A stretch of DNA of 64,000 bases from Linnemannia elongata. Its lineage: Eukaryota; Mortierellomycota; Mortierellomycetes; Mortierellales; Mortierellaceae. The stretch spans positions 682,001 through 746,000 of the forward strand of contig JAXBDG010000009.1 in the NCBI GenBank assembly GCA_036320915.1, given 5' to 3'. Of the stretch, positions 12,822 through 26,300 are shown in pieces (within the stretch, counting starts at the first letter, position 1; each line of letters begins with the position of its first letter). Position numbers and translations under genes: made by a program. Below the pieces are notes generated by a model, which made no database searches, was not told the origin of the DNA, and saw nothing but the letters and a program-made list of their open reading frames with translations.

Positions 12822-13807
12822 GGGTGAGCTATTTCGGCCGTCCTCAAAGGATTCGATCAAAGAGTTATCTCCAGCCGGGAACGCGTCAAGGAAGACCAAT
12901 ACAAGGAAGGTATGAAGAGGGTAGCACAGGAAGATTACAAAGAGCATTCGCTTACTTGGCTAGCCTCTCTTGCAACTTTGACAACTACTGTAGATGTTAA
13001 CCTACAGAAAGATATGCTGTGCAAAAGTGTCGATTCTCAAGCAAGGGATGGCCCACTTTGCATGTAAGGTGGTTAGGCCCTTGAGTATGCATTATTGATT
13101 TTACATGGGTCCGGGTCACACCAAACTGACAAACAGACAAGCATGAAAGAAAACAATAAAGATAAATGACCAAGGAAGTCTGGTCCGGGAACAAAAGCGA
13201 AACAATAGGGGACCCTGTTCAAATAGCAACAACAACAAAAACAACAAAGCATTTGATTTCGCGTATTGTGCATCTATCCTGATGTTGGATGTGGATCCTC
13301 CAGCCAGGAGGCAGATGGGTCACCATGAAATCGGAGGATTGGACAGGGAGGCGTGAATGCCTGGGGTAGGTATGTGTCTGTGTGAATATGTGGATGTGTG
13401 TGTGAATCTGTGTGGATGTACAAAATGATAGGCCTGGTGGACTGGCTGGCTGGCTAATTGGCTGTCGGAACTTGTTGGAATCACATACATAGAGTTGCAA
13501 TATCGCCCTGGATCGATCCACCAACATCCGTTTCATCCGCCTTCTCCCCCTGGGCTTACTTTTTACTCCAAAGTCGCCCACGCCCTTCCACACTGTAGAC
13601 CCACACCATTTTTTCTTGTCTTATTTTTCCTTTTGGGAGTCAAGGAAAGACCATAAAACAAAGGAGAGTTTATTTTGGGTGGGGACCCCTTTGTTAATGC
13701 GCGCATTGGCCATATCCCCAAAAAAAAAATGAACAGCAGTTATGGGAAGCGGATAGGAGAAGGACATCGACCGAGGAACGGATTGGGCGGCACTTTGCAC
13801 TAGTGGT

Positions 13808-13808
<1 letters not shown>

Positions 13809-13840
<32 letters not shown>
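13809..13840. repeat. T32 homopolymer
   Basis: Thirty-two consecutive T in noncoding sequence, the longest run in the desert. Confidence 0.95.
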
Positions 13841-13841
<1 letters not shown>

Positions 13842-16800
13842 GTTGTTTGCTTACTTTCTGTCTGTAGCCTCTTCCTATGCAAACTGTGTAATTCCTCCTT
13901 TCTCTATTTGAACTGGTAAAGGCGCTTATGACATCTATCCTTCGTGTTTTTTTTGTTCCTTATGGAGTAGAAAGAAGGCGCACCTTTGTCATCATTATCA
14001 CCTCACATCCTGCTCTTTTCTCGAGGAGATAGAGCAGAAAAAGGAGATCGAAAAAGGGCAAGGGGAAGGAGAAGAGAGACTAAGAAACAAAAGATGGAAA
14101 ATAACGCGTTTGATCGCTGCTTCGGGAAGACCGGGTTTCGCGACCCTCCTTCTTGTTCCTAGTCCAAGCGAAGTGGAGTTACAAAAGTCAGGTACGAGCT
14201 ATCCCTTTTTCTCCATCCGCGCACTTTGTTTTCTTTCTTCTTGCATTTTGAGCAGGCCCTTTGTCTATCCCAACAACCATGAACTAGCAGGAACCCCTCG
14301 TCACTTCACTCCCTTGCCTGCTACTATTCTTTCCGTTCACAGCCTCGGGAAGAATATGGCTCTCCTTGAACCCATCCTCCTATCTCACGGCAGGCAAATA
14401 ACAGCAGTGTCATAGCTCCGCTTCGACCACCACGCCTTCAACTTCAATCCCGCTTGCCCTCTTCCCTCTTATTTCTCCTCCCTCCTACCTCCCCTTCCCC
14501 TTCTCTCCTTCTCCCCTTCTCCCCCACACTTTCATACTCTTTCTTCTTTCTTTTGAAACTCACTGCGTTTGTCTTTCTGCATGCACGGAGGATTTTTTTT
14601 CTCTAGGAGGGACGTGTCTGTCTGTTTGTCTGTATGTCCTTTATTTGGCACTCTGATCCCTCAGAGACTGGACTAAAAAAATAAGCACTTGATCACTAAT
14701 GGCTGATCATTGATACTAATGTCCCAACTCAAAAACCATTCATTATTTATGGCCCACTTTCAAAGTGGTTTCTGAAGTCGCTCCTTCTTTCCTTTTTCGT
14801 TGATCAATTGAAGATGGAGAGTGCATTGATCTTTTCTACACTTTCATATGCCCCAACAATGAATAAGGCTCATGGCCATAAGCCGAGAACAAGAAAAAGG
14901 AGACAAAGTAGTGATGTTTTCTTTCTTGTTTTGCGCGAGTGTGTGCGACCTTTGCTAGATGAACCTTTCTTTTACTTTACCCCCTTCCTACAGTACGACA
15001 AAAATTCATGCCTGGTTCTCTCTGCGCCCCGCACAAGCCAACGCGGTCGGGTAATTATCTCTACATGTGTGCGTTCTGGCCTGCCTGTGTTTATGTATGT
15101 GTTTTATTTATTTTTTTGCAGTGTCAAAAGTGAAAAAGAACGTGCTTCCTTTTTTTTATCTTTTTATTTTTGCTGCACATCCACACGGTCCACCCTATCC
15201 CCCCCACTTTGTCTCTTGGTATCATGCCATTGTCTGGAACCAAAACACAAGGGGGACCGAGAGTTCTTGTTCGAGTGGAGAAGAAAAGATAGGTTTAAAA
15301 AGGATAGATTGATCTCCCTGCTGTCCATTCTCTTTCAGGCAGTTCAAGATTCACGAGGTCTCCCCTTTTTTCGTACTCTCAACTGTCTACTGTTTTTTTG
15401 ACTGTCTATTTACTCGCCCAATCTATTAACACGGTGGGTACTTGCTTCTCCAACGGTATGCTGCCATTTGTTCGCAACAAAACGCTGCGGCAGTAAACAG
15501 GACGAAAGAAATAGGCAAATGAGGTAGATGTGATTGGTTGTCGTCGGCACCATCCCTATCCGCTCTTTGTACTTGCTTTCAAGATGGTATGGTGATGGTG
15601 ATGCGGTTGTTGTTTACCATAAGCAAAAACAGTACGAAGAAAAATTGAGATGCGATCTTGTTTTCCTTTCTCCTTATTCAATGCAAACACAGCGCTTTTT
15701 TTTGTTGTTGTTCTGTTTGCATGCATGTTGGTATTCGTCCTTCCCTATCGATAGATTTCTCTTCCCTGGGCGAAATCTTGGAGTCCACGAAGTGATACAT
15801 GTGTCCATACTGATTTGCTTCCGTGCCTCCTCTGACTCCTCACCATTCAGGGGGAGGGGGGTTGGAGGTACAAGGAAGAAAGTAGAGTCAGAATCCGGTC
15901 AGGGAACAGTCGACAAACTAAAAGGTGCATCAACGCAGAGAAGAAAGGAAGAGAGCGATTTTTGCTTTCTTTGATCGTTGAGCAAGGTACCCTTGTAAGG
16001 TCTCTATCTGTCCTGTGCTCTTGTTTGATTTCGCCTCCTCATCTAGTTTTTTTCATGATTCTGCTGCAATGTACTCACATTGCGATGATTATACACATGG
16101 TATGTATGCTGTCTACATTGTTACCATCGGAGCATTTAAGAGTAAAGGCAGTAAACCAACCAACTAGCATTCAGAAGATGTGGAGCGCATCAGCCAAGCC
16201 AACGATGTACAACACAAAGGGTCAGAAAAGTACACGAGTGGAGTAAAGTGGAGAAAAAGCAAATGTGCTCAACCCCTTCCCCCACCCTCCCCTCCATTGA
16301 CATTAACTGGTGCAGTGAGTAACAAGAAAAGTACTAATGCAAGAAAGGTAGAACAATAGCAGACAATAATCTTGCATTTACAATGCGAGATTAGTATTTC
16401 GAAATTAGTCCATCTTTCCTTTCTATTCTTCGACTTGTACCTTTCGTTGCGATTCGTTCTTTATGCAATGAGCTCTCTCCACAAACACATTGACCACAAA
16501 CAGGAGCGCAGCTCTTTTGTTTCTTTCTACTATTCTGACTCCTTTGGGTCTTTTGAAAATCAAGGGGTTGGGTTAGGTGTAAAAAAGGACTCCCCCCTCC
16601 CTACTTTTGGGTCCGGTTCACTCGGCCGGTCAGATAATTTTCTAGGGGAGTAGAAAGGTGCGTTTGGGCGCAAATATCAAAACAAGCATCTCTAATCAAA
16701 ATCGGGAAAAAGGCAAGAATAGCTTTCTGAATCTGTGTTTTGTGTATATTCTGGCTCGAGGAAAAGGAAAGGGGAGGATAGGCAATCAGGCCAAAAACAA

Positions 16801-16848
16801 AAATGCAAAAGTGATGCCCAAATGGGGTAGATGAAGAGAGCAGGAAGT

Positions 16849-16881
16849 GGAGGAGGAGGAGGAGGAGGAGGAGGAGGAGGA
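16849..16881. repeat. (GGA)11 microsatellite
   Basis: Thirty-three bases of perfect GGA repeat, a purine-only tract with triplex-forming potential. No coding frame around it is convincing. Confidence 0.95.
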
Positions 16882-18775
16882 TGTGGAAAATGAAGAATGT
16901 TTCTTACATGTTGCCTTTTGGATCTTCTGTCCAGACAAACTCCACGCAAACCACAATTAACTAAAACTACGAACAATATACGAACGCGTTTTCGCACGCG
17001 CGTTTCTAATTGCTTGAAAAAGGAGAGCGACCTGTGTCTTATATGTGGATCAGGTTCTCCCTCTCCCCACTAACAAGAACGGTTGCTGTGGTTACGGATC
17101 TTCGCGGTTTTACGGAGGGGATAGGAACACAAGCACAGAAAGTGATGGGGACACAAAGAATAAGTACGAGAAGGCGAAAAAAGCGCGCGTTGGACAAGAA
17201 AAGAAGACCCCATTAGGCATTTCGATTATGGCCAGGGAGCATACGATCCCTGGCCCACGGAGAAACTCCTTGTAAGTAATGGTGTGTCGTACTCCTTTCA
17301 GCTGCTCTATTTATTCACTTTCTTTGTCCTTCTGTCTCTTCCACGTTATCAAGAAACACAAACGCAAAAGAAAAACACAAACAAACAAACAAACAAAGGA
17401 GGCACTCGTAATCGCGATTTCTGTTTATCTTTTCTCACTCCTGCTCGAGATGTGTCGCACCTGTTAAACCTTCTTGCTCAAACAAGAATAAAACAAGAAG
17501 GCTCGAAAATGCCATCATTTTCGGTCCAAAGCACCTGTCTGGCGATTAAAACAACGCAATTGAGGGGGGTTGCATCGGAATAGCGTCCAATGTCGCTCAT
17601 CAGGAAGGACAAGGAGGACGCGGAAGGAAGGAGATATCACGATTATGTGATTGTGTTTTTGTGTGTGCGAGTTTTTGTTTATGGTGTGCGCATGTGCAGG
17701 TACACAGGTCAAAAGCAATGGTTCTTGTGGTATCTGCTTCAACGCCCATTTTTTTTCCACGCCATTTCGAACACCATTGCTCCCGTCATCTAACAAACAA
17801 AGCGACGATATGGCCACCTTGACTAAAAGGCGCAAAAGAGTGACAAACTAAAACGCAGTCGCTCAAAAGCACGGGTCAAGAACTCAGACTAGAAAGGATA
17901 CCTTATAGCCCCGAACCTCTGTCAATCGCGTTCCAATCACAAGAATAGCAACTCTTACTTCGTGTGGTAGCTTCTCTCCTTGCTATGTACCCTTTCTCGC
18001 TCTCATTTTCAACGATTCCTCAGAGACTTTAGGGCATAGGTATCCCACAGGATCTAATCGTAAACGTGGGCAATACAAAGGCAGAGTGAGGCGACGTAAG
18101 GCAACGTATGGCATGCTCCCTCTGTTGCATCCTCGTCCGCAGTAAGGAGACCGAGGGAGGGTAGAGTATATACTGTACAAACAAACAAATCAGACACCTA
18201 TGCACCAGCAACAGTAGCATAAAAACAACTAGGGCGTGGATAAAAATAACGCATGCATTCGCATAATTGTCGTTCAATGGTCACATCGATGGCGATGTGC
18301 GCCTCTCTTCTTTTTGTTTTGCTCTGGGACCCGTCTGACCATGCTTACTGTTCTGCTCTTGTCTCTCTCATTTTTGCTCTTTCTTGGACATCATACTGTT
18401 TGTGGGTTTAAATCAGTTGGGGAATGAGAACAAGTGTATGAGGAAGACGCATGGTGCATGGTAATCACCCATGTCTCGAGGAATAGCATAGCAAGCTCCC
18501 GTTGAGCTGCAAACTGACCGTTGGAAATGTTGCTTATTCTTAGATGAGTGGAAAATGGAACGGAATTGGGAAAGGAAACGAGGAATGAGAAGGCACCGGG
18601 TCAGCACATGCTTTTCTGTTCGAGATAGCCATTGTTTATGCACAACGTACAAGCATACAAGCGCGATAACAGCTTCCCGACAGCATGTTTATATCAGGTA
18701 TTTTCTCTTGCATTTTTTTACGGGAAGGTGGGAGGCTCGAGTGCCACGTTTTAGAACTTTGTGTCACTCACATTC

Positions 18776-18796
18776 TTTTTTTTTTTTTTTTTTTTT
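18776..18796. repeat. T21 homopolymer
   Basis: Twenty-one consecutive T in noncoding sequence. Confidence 0.9.
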
Positions 18797-20623
18797 GTCT
18801 CAACACAACAAAAAAATCAAAGTAAACGAGGACGGGACTGACTGAAGTAGGGATCACCCTTGCTCCGTCCGGCTCGGTGATAATTATGAGTCGTGTGGGG
18901 ATACCCAACGTGCTTTTACTTGAGCCACAGCATCTTCAAGCAAGAAAGAGTGGGGTGAGAAAGGTACCCCGTCTCCCCCATTCTTTTTCCACGTTTATTT
19001 TGTTTTTGTTTTGTTGTGTTTTTACCTCCATCGTGCCTTGCCTTTCTCCACAAAAACCAGCAAGGAGGTCGAAATAGAAGGAGGTGTACGGAGGTGAATG
19101 ACATTCGGCCTGACAAATAAGGTTGCGCCACTAAGATCAAGGACCTGGGTGGGCGTGGACGTTCAGCCAGTCAAGCTCTTTTGCTGCTGCAACTACAACT
19201 GCAAGAGAACAGAAGAACCCACTGCCTTCTCTGTCTCCTTTACCTCGTGCGTATGTGGGTAGGCTAATCGATCATCGCTATCGGGAATCAAGGTGGCTCA
19301 AAGTATGGCAGTAGCTATCTTTGTCTTTCTCAACTCTTCCCTCTTTTCTATTTTTCTACTCTTCTTCCCAAGCTGTGCATTTTTAGGTTACCACTCTTAC
19401 CCCACTTTCGCCCACTCGATCGCTTGTTACCCGCCTTCACCTCCAGAAAAGAAAACTGTGTAGGCTCATTCTAAAGCGATAGTTTTATGTGCTAGAAAGT
19501 ATAGCCTTTGCTAAGACCCATCTATCCCGTTAGGCTACCCATGGCTTTTCTGCTCTGACAGCTCTTCTCTCCACGCCTCATCATCCCCAAAAATATGATA
19601 CTTCAATGGCTACTGGTTTATGTTGTATCACTCCTTCATTCAACACCCTGTCCAGCTTTCCAATATCCTACGTCTTATATGACCCAGTTTCAAGAGGCCA
19701 AAATACAATATACAACCTTCCACTTCCATCTAAGACATGGGCGCTGCGGCATTGCAGTGCATACACCTTCGTGTCCCCGCCAATTCTTCAAACAATTGCA
19801 CCTTGCACCTTGCATTTGCTACCAACTCTCTTTCCTGTGGTCTTTGCTTGGCAACCGATTCCCTTATTTTTGTCTCCGCAAAGACACTTGGAGGTGTACG
19901 CGTGTGCGTGCGTACGCGCATCGGGTTTATGTTTCTCGGCCCGTTCTTCAGCCGACCGGAGGGTTTCACTTACATTATTAGTGCTGTTGTTAGTTTTTTT
20001 ACCGCGGGTATCTTCTTGACCATAGTCCAGCGAGATGGATGGAATAAGCTCTTCGTGCCCATATTTTCCTTCTTCCACGGACAAACAACTGTCCAACTAC
20101 CCACTAGAAAAGCATAGGAGCAAGAAGGTTTAGTTCCTCACATTGGATGGAGTAAACAACCATAACAAAAGAGAGTAGGTCTTTTTTCGAGTAACCGTAG
20201 GGCAATGGTGTGTTTGTTTGTAGGAAGGGAAGGATGGATGGGTGGATAGAGTGAAGAGGAAGGGGAGGATCTCACCATCTGGAAAAACAAAGTACCTTCC
20301 ATCTCAAAAATCTTCTTGCTCCATGTGTATTTGTTTTATAGAGCGATGGACTTGCATGCACAGGGCAATCCGGGAAACCTTTTGAACCATGGGAAGACAG
20401 ACAGAGAGAGAAAAAAAAAGAGAGAAATCAATTGGGGAATGGAAATATGTTGGTTGGTTGGTAGGTTATGCTGTAGACAATACAAGTACTAGTAGGCTGT
20501 TCTCCTCCGCCTCCTCTGCAAGCGCTATCTGTAACGGCCGTACACATTCCTTGTGTATCTATCATTCTTCTCCATTATTCACGATGAGCCCTTTTATTTT
20601 ATTTCTTTATTTCTTATTTCTTA

Positions 20624-20648
20624 TTTTTTTTTTTTTTTTTTTTTTTTT
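20624..20648. repeat. T25 homopolymer
   Basis: Twenty-five consecutive T, preceded by a T-rich TTTAT/TTCTTAT stretch. Confidence 0.9.
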
Positions 20649-21610
20649 GGGTGTTATTGTTCACTGGACACAAATAAGGCGGTTTAGATGAGCTTTTTCG
20701 CAACATGAATGGCCTTATCAGACGTCAACAATAGCAATCATAACGTGTGATAGTAATCAAGTCCTTCGCTTTGTGGCACAAACGTGTTTAGCTTGTCTAT
20801 TATTGTTTTTTTGCACGGACGGATGCCCCTGGCCTTCTGGGATCTCTCGCTCTCCCACCCTCTGTCTATTCCATCCCACAACATTTTTCCATCTCAGCTC
20901 CCATTTGATTTCGCCATTGTCTCAATATTTGCCAGCTCATACCGTTCTCTCTCTCTACTCTTGCACGCTCGCATGCAAAGTTTTCTTTTACCCCTCATCA
21001 CTCCACACCTATACCCCATATCTCGACTAAACTCCGTCCACTCTGGGAGATATTGTCTGTCGTAGATCGAATTTTTTTTTTGGGTGCCATCTTTCTGGGC
21101 ACTGTCCGTTCGCTTTGTCCGTTCGCTTCGTTATCGCTGCGATGATGGTCTATGACACATTTTTTTTTGTCTTTCTTGCAAGAGCAACAGCAGCGAAGGG
21201 AGTAAGAATGATGAGGTGGAGAAAAGGTGAGAGAGAAAGGGAGTAAAAACTTGATATCTCCTTTGGCTGTGTCTCACAGCCCGTATCGAACTAGTGCTTT
21301 CGTTTTTGAATGGCGCAGAGGAATGGTGCAACTTTTGCTGAGCTGATCAAGGCAATGATAAGTTTTTGCGTAGGCGCAATCAGCAAGTGAGACTCTTTTG
21401 ACTATGATAGGGCGGGGGGACCTGAACCGTTATCAGTTCAGGGGAACAATCTCGACACCTTTAATCATCGAGAATTAAGCTGACTACTCAAGGGGAGGAG
21501 AGGTAATGACCAATGCTGAATACCTTTGTGCTTCCATAGCGTGAACGTGTGCGAGAGCCATAACAGAAAAAAAAACGTGGATGCAATGGGGTGCAATAAG
21601 TAATGCAATA

Positions 21611-21644
21611 ACAGACAGACAGACAGACATACAAACAGACAGGC
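21611..21644. repeat. Imperfect (ACAG)n repeat
   Basis: Five ACAG-type units followed by decayed units (acat, acaa, acag, aggc). Confidence 0.85.
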
Positions 21645-22631
21645 AAAGCATTAGGGTTCTCTACACTTCCAAGAATAAAAAAAACGTGTGATGATGCGAA
21701 ACTAAGGTTGTTGAGGTGCTTTTGCTTGCTCGCTTTACTTAGAGTTTTCCTTCTTTCCAGTATTCTACATTCTCCCTGTCACACCATTCCCCCACCTCTT
21801 GTCTGCAAATCGATGACTCGATGGGTCAAGAACAAACAGGAAGCAAGCCAGTGAAAAAAGTGAGTACAACCTAAACTATGTACTTTCCATGTGGCAAACT
21901 AACCAATTCTCGGATGCACAAAATAAGTGCCCTCGCATACCTTCTTTACTGGCTTTTTTTTTTGCCTGCCTGCCTGCATCTTATGTTTGCCTATCGGATG
22001 AGGACGGGACAGTGTCTGCCCGATCTTGGCCGACACCTCCCATTCACACGTCCTTGGCCAAGTGTGCACGAAACCGAGAAAGTTGTTTAAGCGAACAAAA
22101 CTAGTCTCTCCATGTGTGTATGTGTGTGTCACTGTTGGCGGGTGGGCCACGTCTATTCCGCCCAATGCCCGTGTCCTCAACTTCCTCTTTGGCGAGTATA
22201 TCTTGACTTCTCGGTGACGACAATGTTCGCTATGCTCATCCTCCCTTCCTTTATCACAAGCAAGCAAGCAAACAAGAATCATGAACGCAAAAACAACAAC
22301 CAGAGACCCAGAGCGTTCACCTTGACAAGAACAACGATCTATACTTTGACTTGAAGGAACCCCATAAATGGTGTCATAGACGAGAGTCGATGATGATGAT
22401 GATGCTTATGAATCTCCTATTTTGCTCTATCATGACAGGCGTAGAAAAGTAAACAAACAATTGCCTCCCAAAAAGAGTATCTTCTCTCGGGTGGAGAAAA
22501 AAAAACAAAAACCACAATTGAAGTGTAAGCAGAACGCGAGGAGAGAGCGTGAAAAGAAATGGCATGTGAAAAAGTCTCCGCTCGACAATGTTCAGGCTTT
22601 AGAGTACTGCCGTGACTAAACATGTGTGGAG

Positions 22632-22658
22632 AAAAAAAAAAAAAAAAAAAAAAAAAAA
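22632..22658. repeat. A27 homopolymer
   Basis: Twenty-seven consecutive A in noncoding sequence. Confidence 0.9.
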
Positions 22659-23255
22659 GAGATAGACAGGCATCTTAGTTAACCCTCTCTAAAATGAGCT
22701 TATCAACCAACCATTCAAACTAAGAAGGTAGAGTTTATTTTACATGGTGCTATGTTTCTTTCGATCAACCCCGGGAGACTCGAAAGATACCATACCTTCA
22801 CATGAGACAAGAAGTTTGATATGTATCCTCATGTATCCCAATACAATTACTATTTGCCTTTTTTTTTATTCATGTTGTTGAGCACAGGCAGAACCGTTCG
22901 TTGATATGTACCGTCGGTCGGTGTACGGGATGCAGGGACCACCTTCTGTTCCCACTTCCATGTTCCGATGGGAACGGGTTGTGTTCACTTTGTGTTGTAC
23001 CACCGTCTTCAAAAGAGTCGGGATACCCTTGCATCTCCACGTTTTTTATGTTCAACAAATGCACTTGACGCTGAGTGTTGATTGAATAAAACGGACAACT
23101 TTTGTGCTGTTTTTTCGTTTATTATTTGTTTATCTTCAACAAAAAAAAGGGATGAATATGACAATGATAGGTGTACTCCACGTCCACATGCAATCCACAG
23201 AGTATGAGCATGCAAAATGCCAATGCCAATGCCCAAGAAAAAAAAGAAAAAAGTC

Positions 23256-23276
23256 AAAAAAAAAAAAAAAAAAAAA
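23256..23276. repeat. A21 homopolymer downstream of the BCAS3-like gene
   Basis: Twenty-one consecutive A, about 90 bp beyond the BCAS3-like stop codon (a T run on the coding strand). Confidence 0.9.
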
Positions 23277-23364
23277 TATAGGGTGCATTGGCACCATCAA
23301 ACGGATGGATAGTGGCACACTAGCACCCTCAGTTACGACAGATGTTCACGTTCGACGGACACGC

Positions 23365-26300
23365 TCACATCAACGACCCATCATCATAGTCATCCTCATC
23401 CTGCTCGAGAAAGTCGCTCAGATCGGTGCGACCCTTGCCAACTGCTCCGTCATACCGTTCGTTCGTTAGACCGTTATGATGACCATTGTTGCCATTCATT
23501 TCATCCGATGCACCAAAGAAATCTTCATCGTCATCCAGATGGAACACTCCACCATGAGGAAGGGTTGACCCCTGAGGACCTTGATTTCCACCACGCTTAT
23601 TCGACAACCCCTGTGACGATCGTTTCGAGCCACCTCCGACGTGACCACGATCATGGCCAATAAACACCGACGCACTTCCGGGCATGTCCACTTCATTGTC
23701 TCCGTCCGGCGAAAACATCATCATCGCACTCTGAGCCATCGGGTTGATCGACGCCTCCAAGTGATTAGTCTTGCCCAAAGAGTTGTTTATGCTGGCTGGG
23801 TTTTGGGTAGGAGGGTGGCCTTGACCATTCGTTTGCGTATGGTGGGGCGACGAGCGGACCGAGGGCGCAAATCCAGATTTCAAATGGTGCTTGGGTGCTG
23901 ATGAGCCAGAGGTGGTACCATTCAAGGGCGAAGAAGAGTCACCGAACGATGACACCATCGGTGAGGTCGACGACGAAGGGGTGTTTGCAAAACCTGTCAT
24001 GGGAGCGACGGCGGCAGACAGAGAAGGGCTGGCATTTGATAGTGATCCGTTCCTGGATTTAGACACCTGTTCGGCAGGAGGCGTTGACAGGAATGTCTGG
24101 TGGGTATACTGTGCGGGTTGACCCATCGATCCAAAAAATGTCGGCTTGGGGCTGCCTGAAGCGTTGCCAAGGCTGATCAAGTACGCATCCTCAAAGGACA
24201 ACGTGGCTGCTATGAACAAACACAATACAAACGAAAATTACACATTTTTTTTTTTAGTTATCTTGGCAAGGCATGACGGGAGTGGTACATGGTGTAAACA
24301 TGTGAGCAAATTAAACAAAAGCACGCGCACTGATAGCGATTTCTCACCTCGAAACGATGACGGACTGACGCTGCCGACAGAGGGCGACATGCGACTCTGG
24401 TTGATAGGAGAACTAGAGTGGGTCTGCAGGTACGACTTCATTGCAGAGGACAAGTTCTCAGACAGATCCTCAGCATCGCCATCATGGCTCTCGACTCGTC
24501 CATGGCCTCGTACACCCCGCCCATCTGCAGCAACTGCAATGCCCGAGATCCACGGCCTGTTGGTACCCTGGAGATCCCTCGAGGCATCAGCTGTCGAACG
24601 TGGATCCTTTCCTGCCACAATTGCCACACCGCGACGCAGATTGAGTGTCTTCACAGGAGTCACCTTGCCTTCAATAAAATCCTGATGGACGTCGTCCACT
24701 GAGCCAACGTAGTTCTGGAAGGAGAACTGAGGAGATTTCCACAGCAAATGCTGAGGTTGAGTCAGGGTGACGGTCGTGGCAATTGACCCTTGAGCGGCAA
24801 GGGTTTGGTTCAAAAGTGGGTATTGACCCTTCCATCCAGAATGCATTCCGTTGTCATAAGTCGAAATCTCTGCGTGGGCGAGCCACCGCGAGGTGGCATG
24901 CCCTGTTGTCGTATGGGGCGTGCTTTTTTTAGCCTTTCCATTGGTGTGTTGTTGCGCTGCCTTTGTTCCTGCAGGTAGAGCGAGCGACCTCTTTACTGTC
25001 GCCCAGTCTCCAGACCGGTTCAATGTCCATTCTGCCACATCTTCTGGTGCCAGCACCAAGTCGGACGTTTCCACAGCACGACCTAAATGACCAGGTCCGG
25101 TATTGTGAAAGGAATGTAAAAAGGTCAGACAATAGGTCAATAAAGTTTCATTCGACATAAAAAAATAGCCATCAGACTTTTACCGTTGTATGTCTTTTTG
25201 GTTCGGACGCTGCTGACCCAGCACCGGTGCAGAGTAAGCATTCCCAATGGATTAAAGACGTAAATATCGGCAAAACTGGGACCGCGCTCTGGCTCTATAA
25301 GGGATCCCTGCGAAGCTAATTGTTGCTGGACAGCCAAGGAAGCGTCAGAGTCTTTGACGCTGTTGTCCTTAGATGAAGCAGCGGTTGATCCACCCTCACT
25401 ATGGCCATCTCCGCGAGTATCTCGAGACCCGGCAAGGTGAGGGTGGTGCTTGGGTGAGTTGGGCTGGATATTTGCTCCTGTCCAGCTCATTGTTCGGCTT
25501 CGAACTGTCGCCACAGGTCCGCGTCTACTTGTCTCCACGACGAGTCCAGGAAGACTGGCCAGCCCATGTGCGGCATGCTGGACTACAGCGGCTGCAGGAG
25601 GGCTCAGGGTCTGCCAAAGCTGTGATGCTGTCGACTGAAGGCGAGCGGTTGTACTCACTGGAGGCGCCTTGGAACGATTCATCAACAAGGTGCTCGAGTT
25701 CTGCGCTGTGGAGGAGGTGGAGCTGTCCCGTCGTCCCGAATCTCCTGATGCTTGACCAAACGGTCCATCGACGCCACCATCAAATTCACCAGGGGAGAGG
25801 GCTACGCTTCCTGGATCCGAAGCAAAGACAGTCGACGAGGGCAAAAAATGGGTCGCAATCATGGCGCGCTGGCGTCCTCCGTTGAACGAACCATAGTTTT
25901 GCTGCAGTCTGCTCAGGTATCCCTGACTAGTCTCTGAGTTTCCAGTGCCCGTCGAGCTCATAGAGTCCTGTGAATTTTCTCGACGAAGGGAACCGCGTCG
26001 TTTCTCTCCTGCTCCTAGTGCTAAGGGGTCCATACCACCATCCAAATCATGTCGCGAAGACAAGATCACATCAGGGACATGGTGCCGCTGCTTAATACGA
26101 CAGAGTGCATTCAGACTGGTTGGGTATTCAATAGCCGTGGCTGTCCAGTTGACGACACCTGTGTACATGTGTGCACCGACATCAGGTGTGCCTCCGAATG
26201 GGTTGATCGCGTAAAGATGAGTCGTTCCTCGGGATGTGGTCACTGCCACCCATGTCTCGTCCTCATTGAAGACAATGTCCTCCACGCTGGCATGAGTGAT

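Larger units (their letters stand above)
10346..23364. other. Gene desert, 5' flank of the zinc-finger gene
   Basis: Thirteen kilobases between the zinc-finger start codon and the BCAS3-like stop codon, with no supportable gene. The longest open frame (14808-15401, 197 codons) has no recognisable motif and Phe/Leu/Ser-rich composition. At 19595-20117 all three plus frames are open together, which argues against coding. Polypurine (10390-10760, 14030-14095) and polypyrimidine (14440-14560) blocks, long A/T runs, a (GGA)11 tract and an ACAG repeat are present. A short inverted repeat lies at 22949-22976 (arms GTTCCCA/TGGGAAC). No transposon, tRNA or rRNA sequence was seen. The first ~440 nt are the probable zinc-finger leader and core promoter. 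Confidence 0.7.

Noticed and set aside
14808..15401. 197-codon open frame in the desert
   Set aside because: No motif, Phe/Leu/Ser/Cys-rich composition, overlapping open frames in other phases and no leader or splice context; judged chance.
19595..20117. Three overlapping plus-strand open frames of 126-137 codons
   Set aside because: All three frames are open at once and none resembles a protein family, so the lack of stops reflects base composition.
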